In this document: piece after piece, positions 1 to 5,708 of the stretch
How positions within the stretch are numbered: position 1 is the stretch's first letter
Layout: each line of letters opens with the position of its first letter
Assembly: GCA_021781625.1 (NCBI GenBank)
Contig: JAJXWL010000074.1
Span: 1-7,859, forward strand
Length of the DNA stretch: 7,859 nucleotides
DNA from: a bacterium
GTDB taxonomy: Bacteria; Spirochaetota; Spirochaetia; JABEVK01
Reading direction: 5' to 3'
Program-made: the position numbers and the translations under genes
The notes under the pieces: model-generated
The model's input: the letters and a program-made list of their open reading frames with translations, nothing else
Databases searched by the model: none
Told to the model about the DNA's origin: nothing

Positions 1-112
1 CAGACTCCATCGAAGGCAGTCGGGTCTCATCCACATGATTGATGCCCCCCACTTGGTGATAGGAGTCTAAGAGAGCTTGGACTATGTCGTGTACGGGCTC
101 GGGAAACGTCAT
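1..112 (-). CDS. cysE: Probable serine O-acetyltransferase, N-terminal fragment (gene runs off the window edge)
   Basis: This is a 5' partial gene: an ATG at 112-110 opens 37 codons that stay open to base 1. The peptide contains ALLDSYHQVGGINHVDETRL followed by PSMES. This resembles the N-terminal helical domain of serine acetyltransferases, where a 'GGINHxDGxxLPSRxxV' stretch is typical. The enzyme would acetylate L-serine with acetyl-CoA, the first step of cysteine synthesis in the cytoplasm. The catalytic left-handed beta-helix is outside the window and cannot be verified. A TAG lies in frame three codons upstream of the ATG, so no longer start is possible. There is no Shine-Dalgarno, and a promoter sits immediately upstream. 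It lies 49 bases after the small exported-protein gene but appears to have its own transcription start. The family call rests on about 20 residues, so it is likely rather than certain. Confidence 0.62.
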   Translation of the reverse strand, partial: MTFPEPVHDIVQALLDSYHQVGGINHVDETRLPSMES

Positions 113-118
113 GACACA

Positions 119-147
119 AAACTAGACAGGGTAAGGAGAGTTGTCAA
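119..147 (-). promoter_or_regulatory. Sigma70-type promoter for the serine acetyltransferase gene, apparently giving a leaderless mRNA
   Basis: On the minus strand there is a perfect -35 TTGACA (147-142), a 17-base spacer and a -10 TAGTTT (124-119). Only six bases (TGTGTC) separate the -10 from the ATG at 112. The expected +1, about 7 bases after the -10, falls at the start codon, and no ribosome binding site is present. Confidence 0.6.
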
Positions 148-161
148 GCTAAAGTTGGGCG

Positions 162-572
162 TTAAGGGTGCCAACGTGAAGCGGATTCGTGGGGTAGACC
201 CCACGGGGTTTCAGCTGTCCAGTTTTCTGGACGGGGGCGTCGGTCTGCTGGCGCAGGGGCTGGGCCAGGGTGATCTGCTACTACGGTATTGAGCCAGCGA
301 AGCAGTAACTCGCGCCGTTGATCGCCTCGGTGGCCCTCTTGAAAAAGGTCTGACCAGCTAACGTCCCAACGTCGGTGAGCTTCCGCGTCAAGCCACTGCA
401 ATTCTTGGGGACTAAAACTCTCGGGTTGAGGTTGGCTATCAATAATCTCACGAGATTTATGGGTTGCATCGTCCAACAGCGGAATGAGGTTGGGTTCGGC
501 AGCAAAAAGTAAGGCAGTGGGAAGTGATAAAAACGAGGCTGTCAGCAATAAAACCAAAACAACGGGTTTCAT
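162..572 (-). CDS. Small exported protein of unknown function
   Basis: I do not recognise this 136-residue protein. Residues 1-25 form a signal peptide: MKPVV, a hydrophobic core rich in Leu, and a likely signal peptidase I site around LLFA-A-EPN (residue 24 or 25). There is no lipobox cysteine, so a soluble periplasmic or secreted product of about 110 residues is expected. The middle (about 35-95) is charged, Trp-containing and probably helical. The last 35 residues are rich in Pro and Arg, including PAPAPADRRPRP, and are probably disordered. The ATG lies 6 bases after the nth stop with no clear Shine-Dalgarno, so translation probably depends on re-initiation from nth. It would be the last gene of the carD-nth operon. 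The signal peptide and tight spacing make the gene credible. The proline-rich tail could be poorly conserved. Confidence 0.7.
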   Translation of the reverse strand: MKPVVLVLLLTASFLSLPTALLFAAEPNLIPLLDDATHKSREIIDSQPQPESFSPQELQWLDAEAHRRWDVSWSDLFQEGHRGDQRRELLLRWLNTVVADHPGPAPAPADRRPRPENWTAETPWGLPHESASRWHP

Positions 573-578
573 AGCAGT

Positions 579-1232
579 TTAGCGGTGGTGAAGTACCCCA
601 ATCCGTGGGCAAACTTCGTTCAGCGGACATTGTTGACAATGGGGGCTGGCTGGACCACAAAGGGTTTGACCAAACTGAACCATCAGCTCGTTGACATCGA
701 TCCAAACTTCGCGGGGAAGCTGGCTTTCTAGCGCCTTTTCGGTTTCTTCTGGGGTTTGCGTTTGAACCCAGCCCCACCGGTTGGCAATGCGATGGACATG
801 AGTGTCGACACAAATGGCTTCGATGCCAAACGCCAAGCCAAGGACCAAATTGGCAGTTTTAGGTCCAACCCCGGGCAAGGCCAAGAGCGCCTCTTTGTTG
901 TTAGGGACTTCACCCTGGTACGAGTCGATCAAAATTTGTGAAATTTCTCGGATGTGTCCCGCTTTGGTTTTGTAAAAGCCTACAGGAAAAATGGTTTGGG
1001 CTAGATCGTCTTCGCCTAGTGTTAGCACGGCTTGCGGTGTTGCCGCCTTGGCAAACAGAGCTTTGCTAGCTTTCAACGTGACATCATCTTTTGTTCGTAA
1101 GGAAAGGACAGTGGCAATCAAAATTTGAAAGGGAGAAGCACCTGCGGCCTCTAAGACATTCAGACTAGGACGTTCGTCATCGAGGGTTTGTCGTAGGGTC
1201 TCAAAGGCATATTGCCATGTCAATGTCGGCAT
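579..1232 (-). CDS. nth: Endonuclease III, DNA N-glycosylase/AP lyase
   Basis: This base excision repair enzyme removes oxidised pyrimidines from DNA and cleaves the abasic site by beta-elimination. The protein has 217 residues, close to the usual 210-220. The helix-hairpin-helix is LPGVGPKTAN (119-128), with catalytic Lys125. The catalytic Asp143 sits in VDTHVHRIANR (142-152). The [4Fe-4S] ligands Cys192, Cys199, Cys202 and Cys208 show the classical C-X6-C-X2-C-X5-C spacing. The loop that reads LSAQATD in E. coli is LSLRTKD here (43-49), so the DNA-intruding Gln is an Arg, as in several archaeal relatives. PVGFYKTKA (83-91) also recalls the archaeal and eukaryotic branch. The start is clear: the ATG shares one base with the carD stop (TAATG), and GA-rich codons at the end of carD could supply the ribosome binding site. 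It is probably co-transcribed with carD and the downstream exported protein. Confidence 0.96.
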   Translation of the reverse strand: MPTLTWQYAFETLRQTLDDERPSLNVLEAAGASPFQILIATVLSLRTKDDVTLKASKALFAKAATPQAVLTLGEDDLAQTIFPVGFYKTKAGHIREISQILIDSYQGEVPNNKEALLALPGVGPKTANLVLGLAFGIEAICVDTHVHRIANRWGWVQTQTPEETEKALESQLPREVWIDVNELMVQFGQTLCGPASPHCQQCPLNEVCPRIGVLHHR

Positions 1233-1834
1233 TACTCTTCGTACTCTTCTTCTTCCTCTTCTTCAGGTTCAAATTCCTCTTCAGAATCTTCCCCCAAGGT
1301 CGAGGCGCGGGCTAATTTCGCCAGAGGTTCTAGTTTTTCATGAACGAGTTTTTCAACTTCAGTAACAGCAATGTCTAACGAAAACGCCACTTCATCGATA
1401 AGAAGTTTCATGGCGCTGTCATAAAGTTTTCGCTCTAAGATGGGCAACTCTTTTACCTTACTTCGGTGATACAAGTTGCGCACAACGAGGGCGATATCTG
1501 TGATATCCCCATTTTTCAAAAGGTCTAAGTTCATCTGATAGCGGAGTTTCCAATCGGCGGTGACCGGTTCGTACTCGCTAGAAACAATGGCCAAAGCTTC
1601 TTGGGCCTTTTCTTGAGGAACAATACTTCGAATGCCAATTTCTACAGCTTTGTGCACAGGAATCATGACAATCATGTCCGTCACCGGCAAGTAGATCTGA
1701 TAGTAAGGCGTGGGCTTACCTTTGAAGACCCTTTCGGTAATCAACTGAATGGTTCCCACACCCTGCAAAGGGTAAACAACCTTCTGGTTGATCTGGAAAG
1801 GATAAGTTCCGCTAGGAGAAGTCTCTTCAGGCAT
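1232..1834 (-). CDS. carD: CarD/CdnL-family RNA polymerase-binding transcription regulator with an acidic tail
   Basis: CarD proteins bind the RNA polymerase beta subunit and stabilise open promoter complexes, notably at rRNA promoters. With the start at 1834 the protein has 200 residues. Residues 11-85 match the Tudor-like polymerase-interacting domain (QKVVYPLQGVGTI at 17-29). Residues 92-160 match the helical DNA-binding domain, ADWKLRYQMNLDLLKNGDI at 93-111. Trp95 is at the position of the tryptophan that wedges into the minor groove at the upstream edge of the bubble. Residues 182-200 are almost all acidic (EDSEEEFEPEEEEEEEYEE), and there is no AT-hook. A longer frame begins with a TTG at 1870, but that TTG is the -35 box. 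ATG 1840 is also upstream of the predicted +1, which makes ATG 1834 the best start. The gene overlaps the preceding stop by 8 bases and overlaps nth by one. Confidence 0.93.
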   Translation of the reverse strand: MPEETSPSGTYPFQINQKVVYPLQGVGTIQLITERVFKGKPTPYYQIYLPVTDMIVMIPVHKAVEIGIRSIVPQEKAQEALAIVSSEYEPVTADWKLRYQMNLDLLKNGDITDIALVVRNLYHRSKVKELPILERKLYDSAMKLLIDEVAFSLDIAVTEVEKLVHEKLEPLAKLARASTLGEDSEEEFEPEEEEEEEYEE

Positions 1835-3440
1835 GCCCATTATGATAGGGGATATTCGGTGAAAAGTCAAACCTTACAGCATTCTTCCAGGGCTGAAGGG
1901 GTTTCCAGTAGAGGTTCTTGAACGGATGAATATCCAGAGGATTAGGGTACCAGCCCCCGACCAGCTCTCGATCAATGAGGTTAAAGCCTGGGGAATGACT
2001 CAAGGGCAACAAGAGACCGTTATCCAGCAGGTAGGCTTCGGCCTTCGCCAACATCTTGTAGCGGGCTTCACCTGTTAACAGGGCCGCTTTGCTCAAAAAG
2101 TTGTCATAAACAGGGTCAGCCATGCCAAAGGAGTTGAGGGAGGAGTCTTTTTTCCACAGCAAAAGAAAGGTCGTCGGGTCTAAGTAATCCCCAACCCAGC
2201 TAAAATACCCGATGGTATGAGGAATTTTAGCAATTTTATCGTAATAGGAGCCCGAGATTTGTTTTTCTTTTACGGTTAACCCTAGGCCTGTCCAGGCAGT
2301 CTTAAGCAGAGCCATCAACCTTTCGCTTTCTGAACCTTCCGGTAAGGCCAGCGTGACGGGGGGTAACCCTTTTCCTAAGGGATACCCGGCTTGAGCTAAA
2401 AGTTTTTTAGCTTCAGCTAGATTGGTCTCAGATTTGATTTTGGGTGAGGGGTAGCCTTCAAACTCGGGAATCAAGGTGGTACATGGCTGAATGTAAGGCT
2501 TGCGGAGTTCCTCAAGAGGAGCGGCTAACCAAAGAGCTCGACGAACCACCGGATTATTCCAGGGTTTGTCCGCCACGCGGAAGTACAAAAAAGTTGTACC
2601 AAATAAAGGGACCGCTGAAATCAGTTTGTCGCTGAGAATGGCGTTGCCGTCTATGCCGTCGGCTAGCCAGTCGTAATAGCCGTCTTTGAACTCTTGCGTG
2701 ACCTTGACCGCATCATCGTTAAAGGTAAATACCAGGTGAGGAATTTTAACATTGGCGTGATCCCAGTACAAAGGATTTTTAATCAGATCCCAGCGCTGGG
2801 GAGTCCTCGTTAAGACCAAGTAGGGGCCGTTGGATGCTGGAAAGCCCTTACCAGTCGCTAAAAAATGCGGATCAAGGGGAACAAAAGCATAATGACACAA
2901 GATGGGAAAAAGCTCTGGGGCAGGTTCCTGGAGCGTGAGTACCAGTGTCTGTGCATCTTTGGCTTGAATCCCTAGCCGTGTTCGGTCCGTCAATTTTCCT
3001 TCACGCCAGGCTTTCGCACCTTTGACCATGTCTAAAAGTGACGCATAAGGGGCCTGTGTGGCGGGGGACAACAATCTAACCCAGGTATTCACAAAATCTT
3101 GGGCTGTGAGAGGTGTTCCATCTGAAAACTTGAGCCCCGAACGCAGGTGAAAGGTGACAGTTTTTCCATCAGAAGAAGTATTCCAGCTGGAAGCCGCACC
3201 AGGTTCAGGTCGAAGTGAATAAGGATCATACACGACCAGACCTTCATAAAGTGCGGTATATACTTCCGCTTCTATCGTGGTTTGGCTTTTTTGCGGGTCT
3301 AGGCCAACGTCTACAGCCCCAAAGTTCACCCGAAACGGGTGGCCGGGGTCGTTGGGGTCTGTGTTTTGGGCCTGCAAAAGCCCTGTGTTGAACATAAGTC
3401 CGGTGAGTATTCCCCAAACAAGCACAATTTTTTTCACCAT
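1827..3440 (-). CDS. Peptide ABC transporter substrate-binding protein, OppA/DppA type
   Basis: This periplasmic protein would capture oligopeptides (or another SBP_bac_5 ligand) and deliver them to an ABC permease. With the start at 3440 it has 537 residues, normal for the family. Residues 1-24 are a signal peptide (MVKKIVLVWG, then a hydrophobic core to LLQA) with no lipobox Cys, so the product is soluble. The family signature is clear: YEGLVVYDP (65-73), then SDGKTVTFHLRSGLKFSDGT (90-109) and LTAQDFVNTW (111-120). A C-terminal block DIHPFKNLYW usually ends such proteins. Here about 25 further residues follow, and they encode the carD promoter. The frame opens at 3500, but ATG 3440 has GGGAG four bases upstream and directly precedes the signal peptide. 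No permease or ATPase gene is adjacent, so it is an orphan in this window and its substrate cannot be assigned. Confidence 0.93.
   Translation of the reverse strand: MVKKIVLVWGILTGLMFNTGLLQAQNTDPNDPGHPFRVNFGAVDVGLDPQKSQTTIEAEVYTALYEGLVVYDPYSLRPEPGAASSWNTSSDGKTVTFHLRSGLKFSDGTPLTAQDFVNTWVRLLSPATQAPYASLLDMVKGAKAWREGKLTDRTRLGIQAKDAQTLVLTLQEPAPELFPILCHYAFVPLDPHFLATGKGFPASNGPYLVLTRTPQRWDLIKNPLYWDHANVKIPHLVFTFNDDAVKVTQEFKDGYYDWLADGIDGNAILSDKLISAVPLFGTTFLYFRVADKPWNNPVVRRALWLAAPLEELRKPYIQPCTTLIPEFEGYPSPKIKSETNLAEAKKLLAQAGYPLGKGLPPVTLALPEGSESERLMALLKTAWTGLGLTVKEKQISGSYYDKIAKIPHTIGYFSWVGDYLDPTTFLLLWKKDSSLNSFGMADPVYDNFLSKAALLTGEARYKMLAKAEAYLLDNGLLLPLSHSPGFNLIDRELVGGWYPNPLDIHPFKNLYWKPLQPWKNAVRFDFSPNIPYHNGHA
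1842..1870 (-). promoter_or_regulatory. Sigma70-type promoter for carD, embedded in the 3' end of the upstream gene
   Basis: The minus strand shows -35 TTGACT (1870-1865), a 17-base spacer and -10 TATCAT (1847-1842). Seven bases (AATGGGC) then lead to the ATG at 1834. The predicted +1 coincides with the start codon. No Shine-Dalgarno is visible. The whole promoter is translated as the last residues of the solute-binding protein. Confidence 0.6.
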
Positions 3441-3464
3441 ACCACTCCCGCCAGTATTCCACTT

Positions 3465-3490
3465 CCCGACACAGAAATGTTTGTATCGGG
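3465..3490 (-). promoter_or_regulatory. Near-perfect 9-bp inverted repeat upstream of the solute-binding protein gene (operator or 5'UTR hairpin)
   Basis: On the minus strand CCCGATACA (3490-3482) and TGTGTCGGG (3473-3465) flank an 8-base loop. Eight of nine pairs are Watson-Crick and the ninth would be G-U in RNA. No T-run follows, so it is not an intrinsic terminator. It ends 24 bases before the ATG and lies next to an extended -10-like element (TGGTATGCT; hexamer at 3496-3491), so the dyad would cover +1. Both an operator and a leader hairpin are possible. Confidence 0.5.
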
Positions 3491-3496
3491 AGCATA
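3491..3496 (-). promoter_or_regulatory. Possible extended -10 element for the solute-binding protein gene
   Basis: TATGCT on the minus strand is preceded by TGG, making an extended -10 pattern. No good -35 sits at 16-18 bases (TTCACA lies only 14 bases upstream). It is the best -10 candidate I found in the 134-base gap between this gene and the Hpt gene. It would give a 5' leader of about 45-50 bases carrying the dyad and a GGGAG ribosome binding site. The call is weak. Confidence 0.3.
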
Positions 3497-3537
3497 CCAC
3501 AGAAAACTCCTGTGAATGACTTTAGTAACGGACAATT

Positions 3538-3549
3538 TTCTTGAGGCTT
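3538..3549 (+). repeat. 12-bp inverted repeat, arm downstream of the Hpt gene
   Basis: TTCTTGAGGCTT reads on the plus strand here. The same 12 bases read on the minus strand at 4344-4333, so the two copies flank the Hpt gene in opposite orientation. The match stops at exactly 12 bases at both ends. It may be functional or chance. Confidence 0.45.
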
Positions 3550-3574
3550 TAGCCGCTGGGGTTTTTCTTGAACC

Positions 3575-4312
3575 TCAACTCGTCGCACCGCCTTCACCTT
3601 GACGATACCAGCTCACAAGTTCTTTCCAAACCAAGCGTGTGCTACTCATTAAGCTGGGTGCTTCGCTCAAGTTGCCTCCGCGTCCAGCCATTTCCAGTTT
3701 GAGTGCGGACATCGAAAAGGGGAGGGCGTAAATGCCTCGTGCGGCTCCTTTTAAGGTGTGCGCCAAACGAAAACATTCCGAGGCATTCTGTGTTTTCACA
3801 GCTTCTTCCAACTGATCCAAAAGGGCTTCAGATCGCCGTAAAAAATTCTGAACCATATCATGCCCGGCTTGGGGGCTACCGTACAGCCGAAATAACTCTC
3901 GCCAATCTAAAGGAGGCCCTACTTGAAGCGGAGTTCCCATGGGGAGCATAAACCCAAACCCCGCACCTTCCGCCATTAACAGACGTTGAAATTCGGGTTG
4001 CCACGAGGGCAGAGCTTCAGGAGCAAACTCGGGAGTAAACAATTGAGGGGCCAAAAAACACCATTCTTGCATCCCTTCGCTTCCACTAGCCAAGGTAAAT
4101 TTGACCGTGATTACCTTACGACCCTGAGCTAAATCCGCAAAAAATAAGAAGAGCTGATTTTTGAGGTGGGTTCGTCTGGCCTTGGCACTGAGGTCATTCG
4201 GGGGCACTGTCCCTTCAAAGCGGCACCCTAAGGACGGTAACGTCAAAGAAAGGTCTTCAAAGAGTTCTTGAACAAAAGGAAAAACCGGAAAGTCCTCGGG
4301 TAGGTCAGGCAT
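3575..4312 (-). CDS. Stand-alone histidine phosphotransfer (Hpt) domain protein
   Basis: The protein has 245 residues and no signal peptide, so it is cytoplasmic. The C-terminal half (about 137-235) is an Hpt domain: FRLAHTLKGAARGI (181-194) carries the phospho-accepting His185 with Lys188 and Gly189 in the canonical HxxKG(A/S) motif. It would shuttle phosphate between receiver domains in a phosphorelay. The N-terminal half (about 10-130) is not clearly assignable. Residues 49-65 (HLKNQLFLFFADLAQGR) follow the hydrophobic rhythm of the N-box region of histidine kinase ATPase domains, but Asp60 replaces the key Asn and no G-box glycines are evident. It may be a degenerate kinase remnant. No kinase or response regulator is adjacent, so its partners are unknown. 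A promoter overlaps the preceding stop codon. Only a weak AAGG lies just before the ATG. Confidence 0.85.
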   Translation of the reverse strand: MPDLPEDFPVFPFVQELFEDLSLTLPSLGCRFEGTVPPNDLSAKARRTHLKNQLFLFFADLAQGRKVITVKFTLASGSEGMQEWCFLAPQLFTPEFAPEALPSWQPEFQRLLMAEGAGFGFMLPMGTPLQVGPPLDWRELFRLYGSPQAGHDMVQNFLRRSEALLDQLEEAVKTQNASECFRLAHTLKGAARGIYALPFSMSALKLEMAGRGGNLSEAPSLMSSTRLVWKELVSWYRQGEGGATS

Positions 4313-4320
4313 ACCTTAAA

Positions 4321-4348
4321 TTTATATAGAAGAAGCCTCAAGAATCAA
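4321..4348 (-). promoter_or_regulatory. Sigma70-type promoter for the Hpt gene
   Basis: The minus strand shows -35 TTGATT (4348-4343, overlapping the TGA stop of the AMMECR1-like gene), a 16-base spacer and -10 TATAAA (4326-4321). Eight bases (TTTAAGGT) separate it from the ATG at 4312. The predicted +1 is within one or two bases of the start codon. AAGG is too close to the ATG to be a good ribosome binding site. Confidence 0.5.
4333..4344 (-). repeat. 12-bp inverted repeat, arm upstream of the Hpt gene
   Basis: TTCTTGAGGCTT reads on the minus strand within the spacer of the Hpt promoter. Its partner is the plus-strand copy at 3538-3549 on the other side of the gene. Confidence 0.45.
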
Positions 4349-4926
4349 GGGCGATTCAGGAAAGTCTCTGCAGGGTCAGAAAAAGCTTCCACCTGGTAGG
4401 TCCAGAACTGGGCTGTCGACTGATGCCAGGCCTGGGGCGAGCACCCGGCTTTGCGGGAAAGCTCACTGAAAAAGCGTTCTCCGGAGAGTTGTTCCCAAAC
4501 TTGAGGTAAAAAAGTGGCCTGACGACCCTCGCAACGAAAAATGACCCCCTGCGGTTTTTGAACTTGCTGAGCCAAAAGCTCTTGGGATGTACCAGACCAA
4601 AGCTGAGGCGTGCTTAACAACGAAATCTCAATCGCCGTTTGAGGTTCTTCTGAGGGGCTCAGCGACGAAAAACGAGGGTCTTCAAAAGCGGCCGCATGGG
4701 CGTTCCCATGAACGTCCTCGGCCAAGGAACGGTAGGGCCAAAGGGTACCAATACACCCCCGCAGAGTGCCATTTTGAGTGAGGGTGACAAAGCACGCTGC
4801 CTTGAATGGTGGAATTCCTTGGACTTGAAGGGACTGAAGCGCTTTCTGTGAAGCGGGAAACCACTCAGAACGGATAGCTTCGCGAGCTAAAGTCAGGCAA
4901 GAGGCCTTTTCGCTTGGACTTAGCAT
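4345..4926 (-). CDS. amrA: AmmeMemoRadiSam system protein A (AMMECR1 domain)
   Basis: This 193-residue cytoplasmic protein is an AMMECR1 domain along its whole length. The invariant hexapeptide LRGCIG is at 55-60. NAHAAAFEDPRFSSLSPSE (75-93) is the second conserved block. QATFLPQVWEQL (136-147) is the third. Human AMMECR1, linked to a syndromic disorder, carries the same LRGCIG motif. The molecular function is not established in any organism; a role as an enzyme or RNA/protein-binding partner of the neighbouring radical SAM enzyme is conjecture. The start ATG overlaps the MEMO-like gene by 7 bases, with a G-run (4936-4931) four bases upstream as a possible ribosome binding site. It is the last gene of the three-gene operon. 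The symbol amrA is used descriptively in databases for this family. Confidence 0.94.
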   Translation of the reverse strand: MLSPSEKASCLTLAREAIRSEWFPASQKALQSLQVQGIPPFKAACFVTLTQNGTLRGCIGTLWPYRSLAEDVHGNAHAAAFEDPRFSSLSPSEEPQTAIEISLLSTPQLWSGTSQELLAQQVQKPQGVIFRCEGRQATFLPQVWEQLSGERFFSELSRKAGCSPQAWHQSTAQFWTYQVEAFSDPAETFLNRP

Positions 4927-5708
4927 GAAACCCCCCAGGCTAAAGCCGCATAGCCCACCACCGAAGAGTCATCTCCCGAGGCTGTGGCACTGGTGTCGTA
5001 GTGCAGAACTCGGCACTCCCAATGATTTTGTTGGGCTAACAACACCAAGGCAGCCAAAGGAACCCTGCCGCAGGCCTCCCCTGTCAAAACCTCACCGACG
5101 CGGCCGGCTTGTACCGCTTCGAGGTACTGGGCATCCCGTTTTTGGGCTTCTTTCAACGAATGGAAGTGCGAAAGGTCGGTCGAAACGATAATAAACGGGA
5201 TCTGGGGAACTGCCGTAAGGGCTTTGAGGGCAACTTCTGGGTCCAACTGGCCAAAGAGTACCGCTTCGACGGTAGCTTCGGGAGCGCACTCGCGGATAAA
5301 GGGCAGTTCTACTTCTAAGGAGTGTTCAGGCTGATGAAACAGGGCCGCCTGAGTAGCCGGAACAAAACTTCCCCTTTCTGAGCTGGGAGTAAAGCGGTGA
5401 AAACTTTTACCTGGCAACTCCCATTCTGGATAGGGGTTTCCTGCTAAACCAGTAAAGGCAAAGTAATGGCTTGGACCCCATAAGCCCAGTTTGGGGGAAG
5501 GTTGAGCGGCTAACCAGCGGAAGGCCTGTCCTGCCGTGGCCGCCGAATATTGGTAACCGGCATGAGGAACGGCCAAAGCCAAACATTGAAAGTGCTCAAG
5601 GGCCAGCTCGTTACCGGTGAGATTTTGTTGAACGAGACTTTGGAGGGCTTTTTCCTCCTGAGGGTAGAAGCGGCCTGCGGCACAAGTCGGCCTTAGCTTA
5701 AGATTCAT
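4920..5708 (-). CDS. amrB: AmmeMemoRadiSam system protein B (MEMO1 family)
   Basis: The 262-residue protein belongs to the MEMO1 family, related in fold to class III extradiol dioxygenases. The conserved blocks are all present: AAGRFYP (10-16), PHAGYQYS (48-55), GPSHYFAF (78-85), EHSLEVELPF (128-137), STDLSHFH (176-183), ACGRVPLAAL (212-221), and ASGDDSSVVGYAALAW (243-258). His49, His81 and Cys213 correspond to the metal-site residues of human MEMO1 (His49, His81, Cys244), so metal binding is plausible. The reaction is unknown. The frame is open back to 5804, but that part overlaps the zinc-ribbon end of the radical SAM gene. I chose ATG 5708, which overlaps the upstream TGA as ATGA. ATG 5714, two codons upstream, is an alternative. 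The 4-base overlap implies translational coupling and a fixed stoichiometry with the enzyme. Confidence 0.94.
   Translation of the reverse strand: MNLKLRPTCAAGRFYPQEEKALQSLVQQNLTGNELALEHFQCLALAVPHAGYQYSAATAGQAFRWLAAQPSPKLGLWGPSHYFAFTGLAGNPYPEWELPGKSFHRFTPSSERGSFVPATQAALFHQPEHSLEVELPFIRECAPEATVEAVLFGQLDPEVALKALTAVPQIPFIIVSTDLSHFHSLKEAQKRDAQYLEAVQAGRVGEVLTGEACGRVPLAALVLLAQQNHWECRVLHYDTSATASGDDSSVVGYAALAWGVSC

Noticed and set aside
457..813. 118-residue minus-strand open frame
   Set aside because: It covers the end of nth, whose Fe-S cysteines are clearly encoded in the other frame, and has no family resemblance.
1235..1290. CTT/GAA triplet-rich tract as a microsatellite or CRISPR-like repeat
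   Set aside because: It is irregular and simply encodes the acidic tail of CarD.
1835..1870. TTG start at 1870 giving a CarD 12 residues longer
   Set aside because: The TTG is the first half of a good -35 box, and the extra codons cover the -10. There is no ribosome binding site, and the domain begins after ATG 1834.
3441..3500. Start at 3500 for the solute-binding protein
   Set aside because: The extra 20 residues are hydrophilic and would precede a typical signal peptide. ATG 3440 has GGGAG upstream.
3541..3578. TTGAGG/CCTCAA arms and a GGCT-AA-AGCC stem after the Hpt gene as a terminator
   Set aside because: The outer loop is long, the inner stem is only 4 bp, and no T-run follows on the minus strand.
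3244..3597. 117-residue minus-strand open frame rich in Arg/Pro
   Set aside because: It lies largely inside the solute-binding protein gene in another frame, with shadow-like composition and no recognisable domain.
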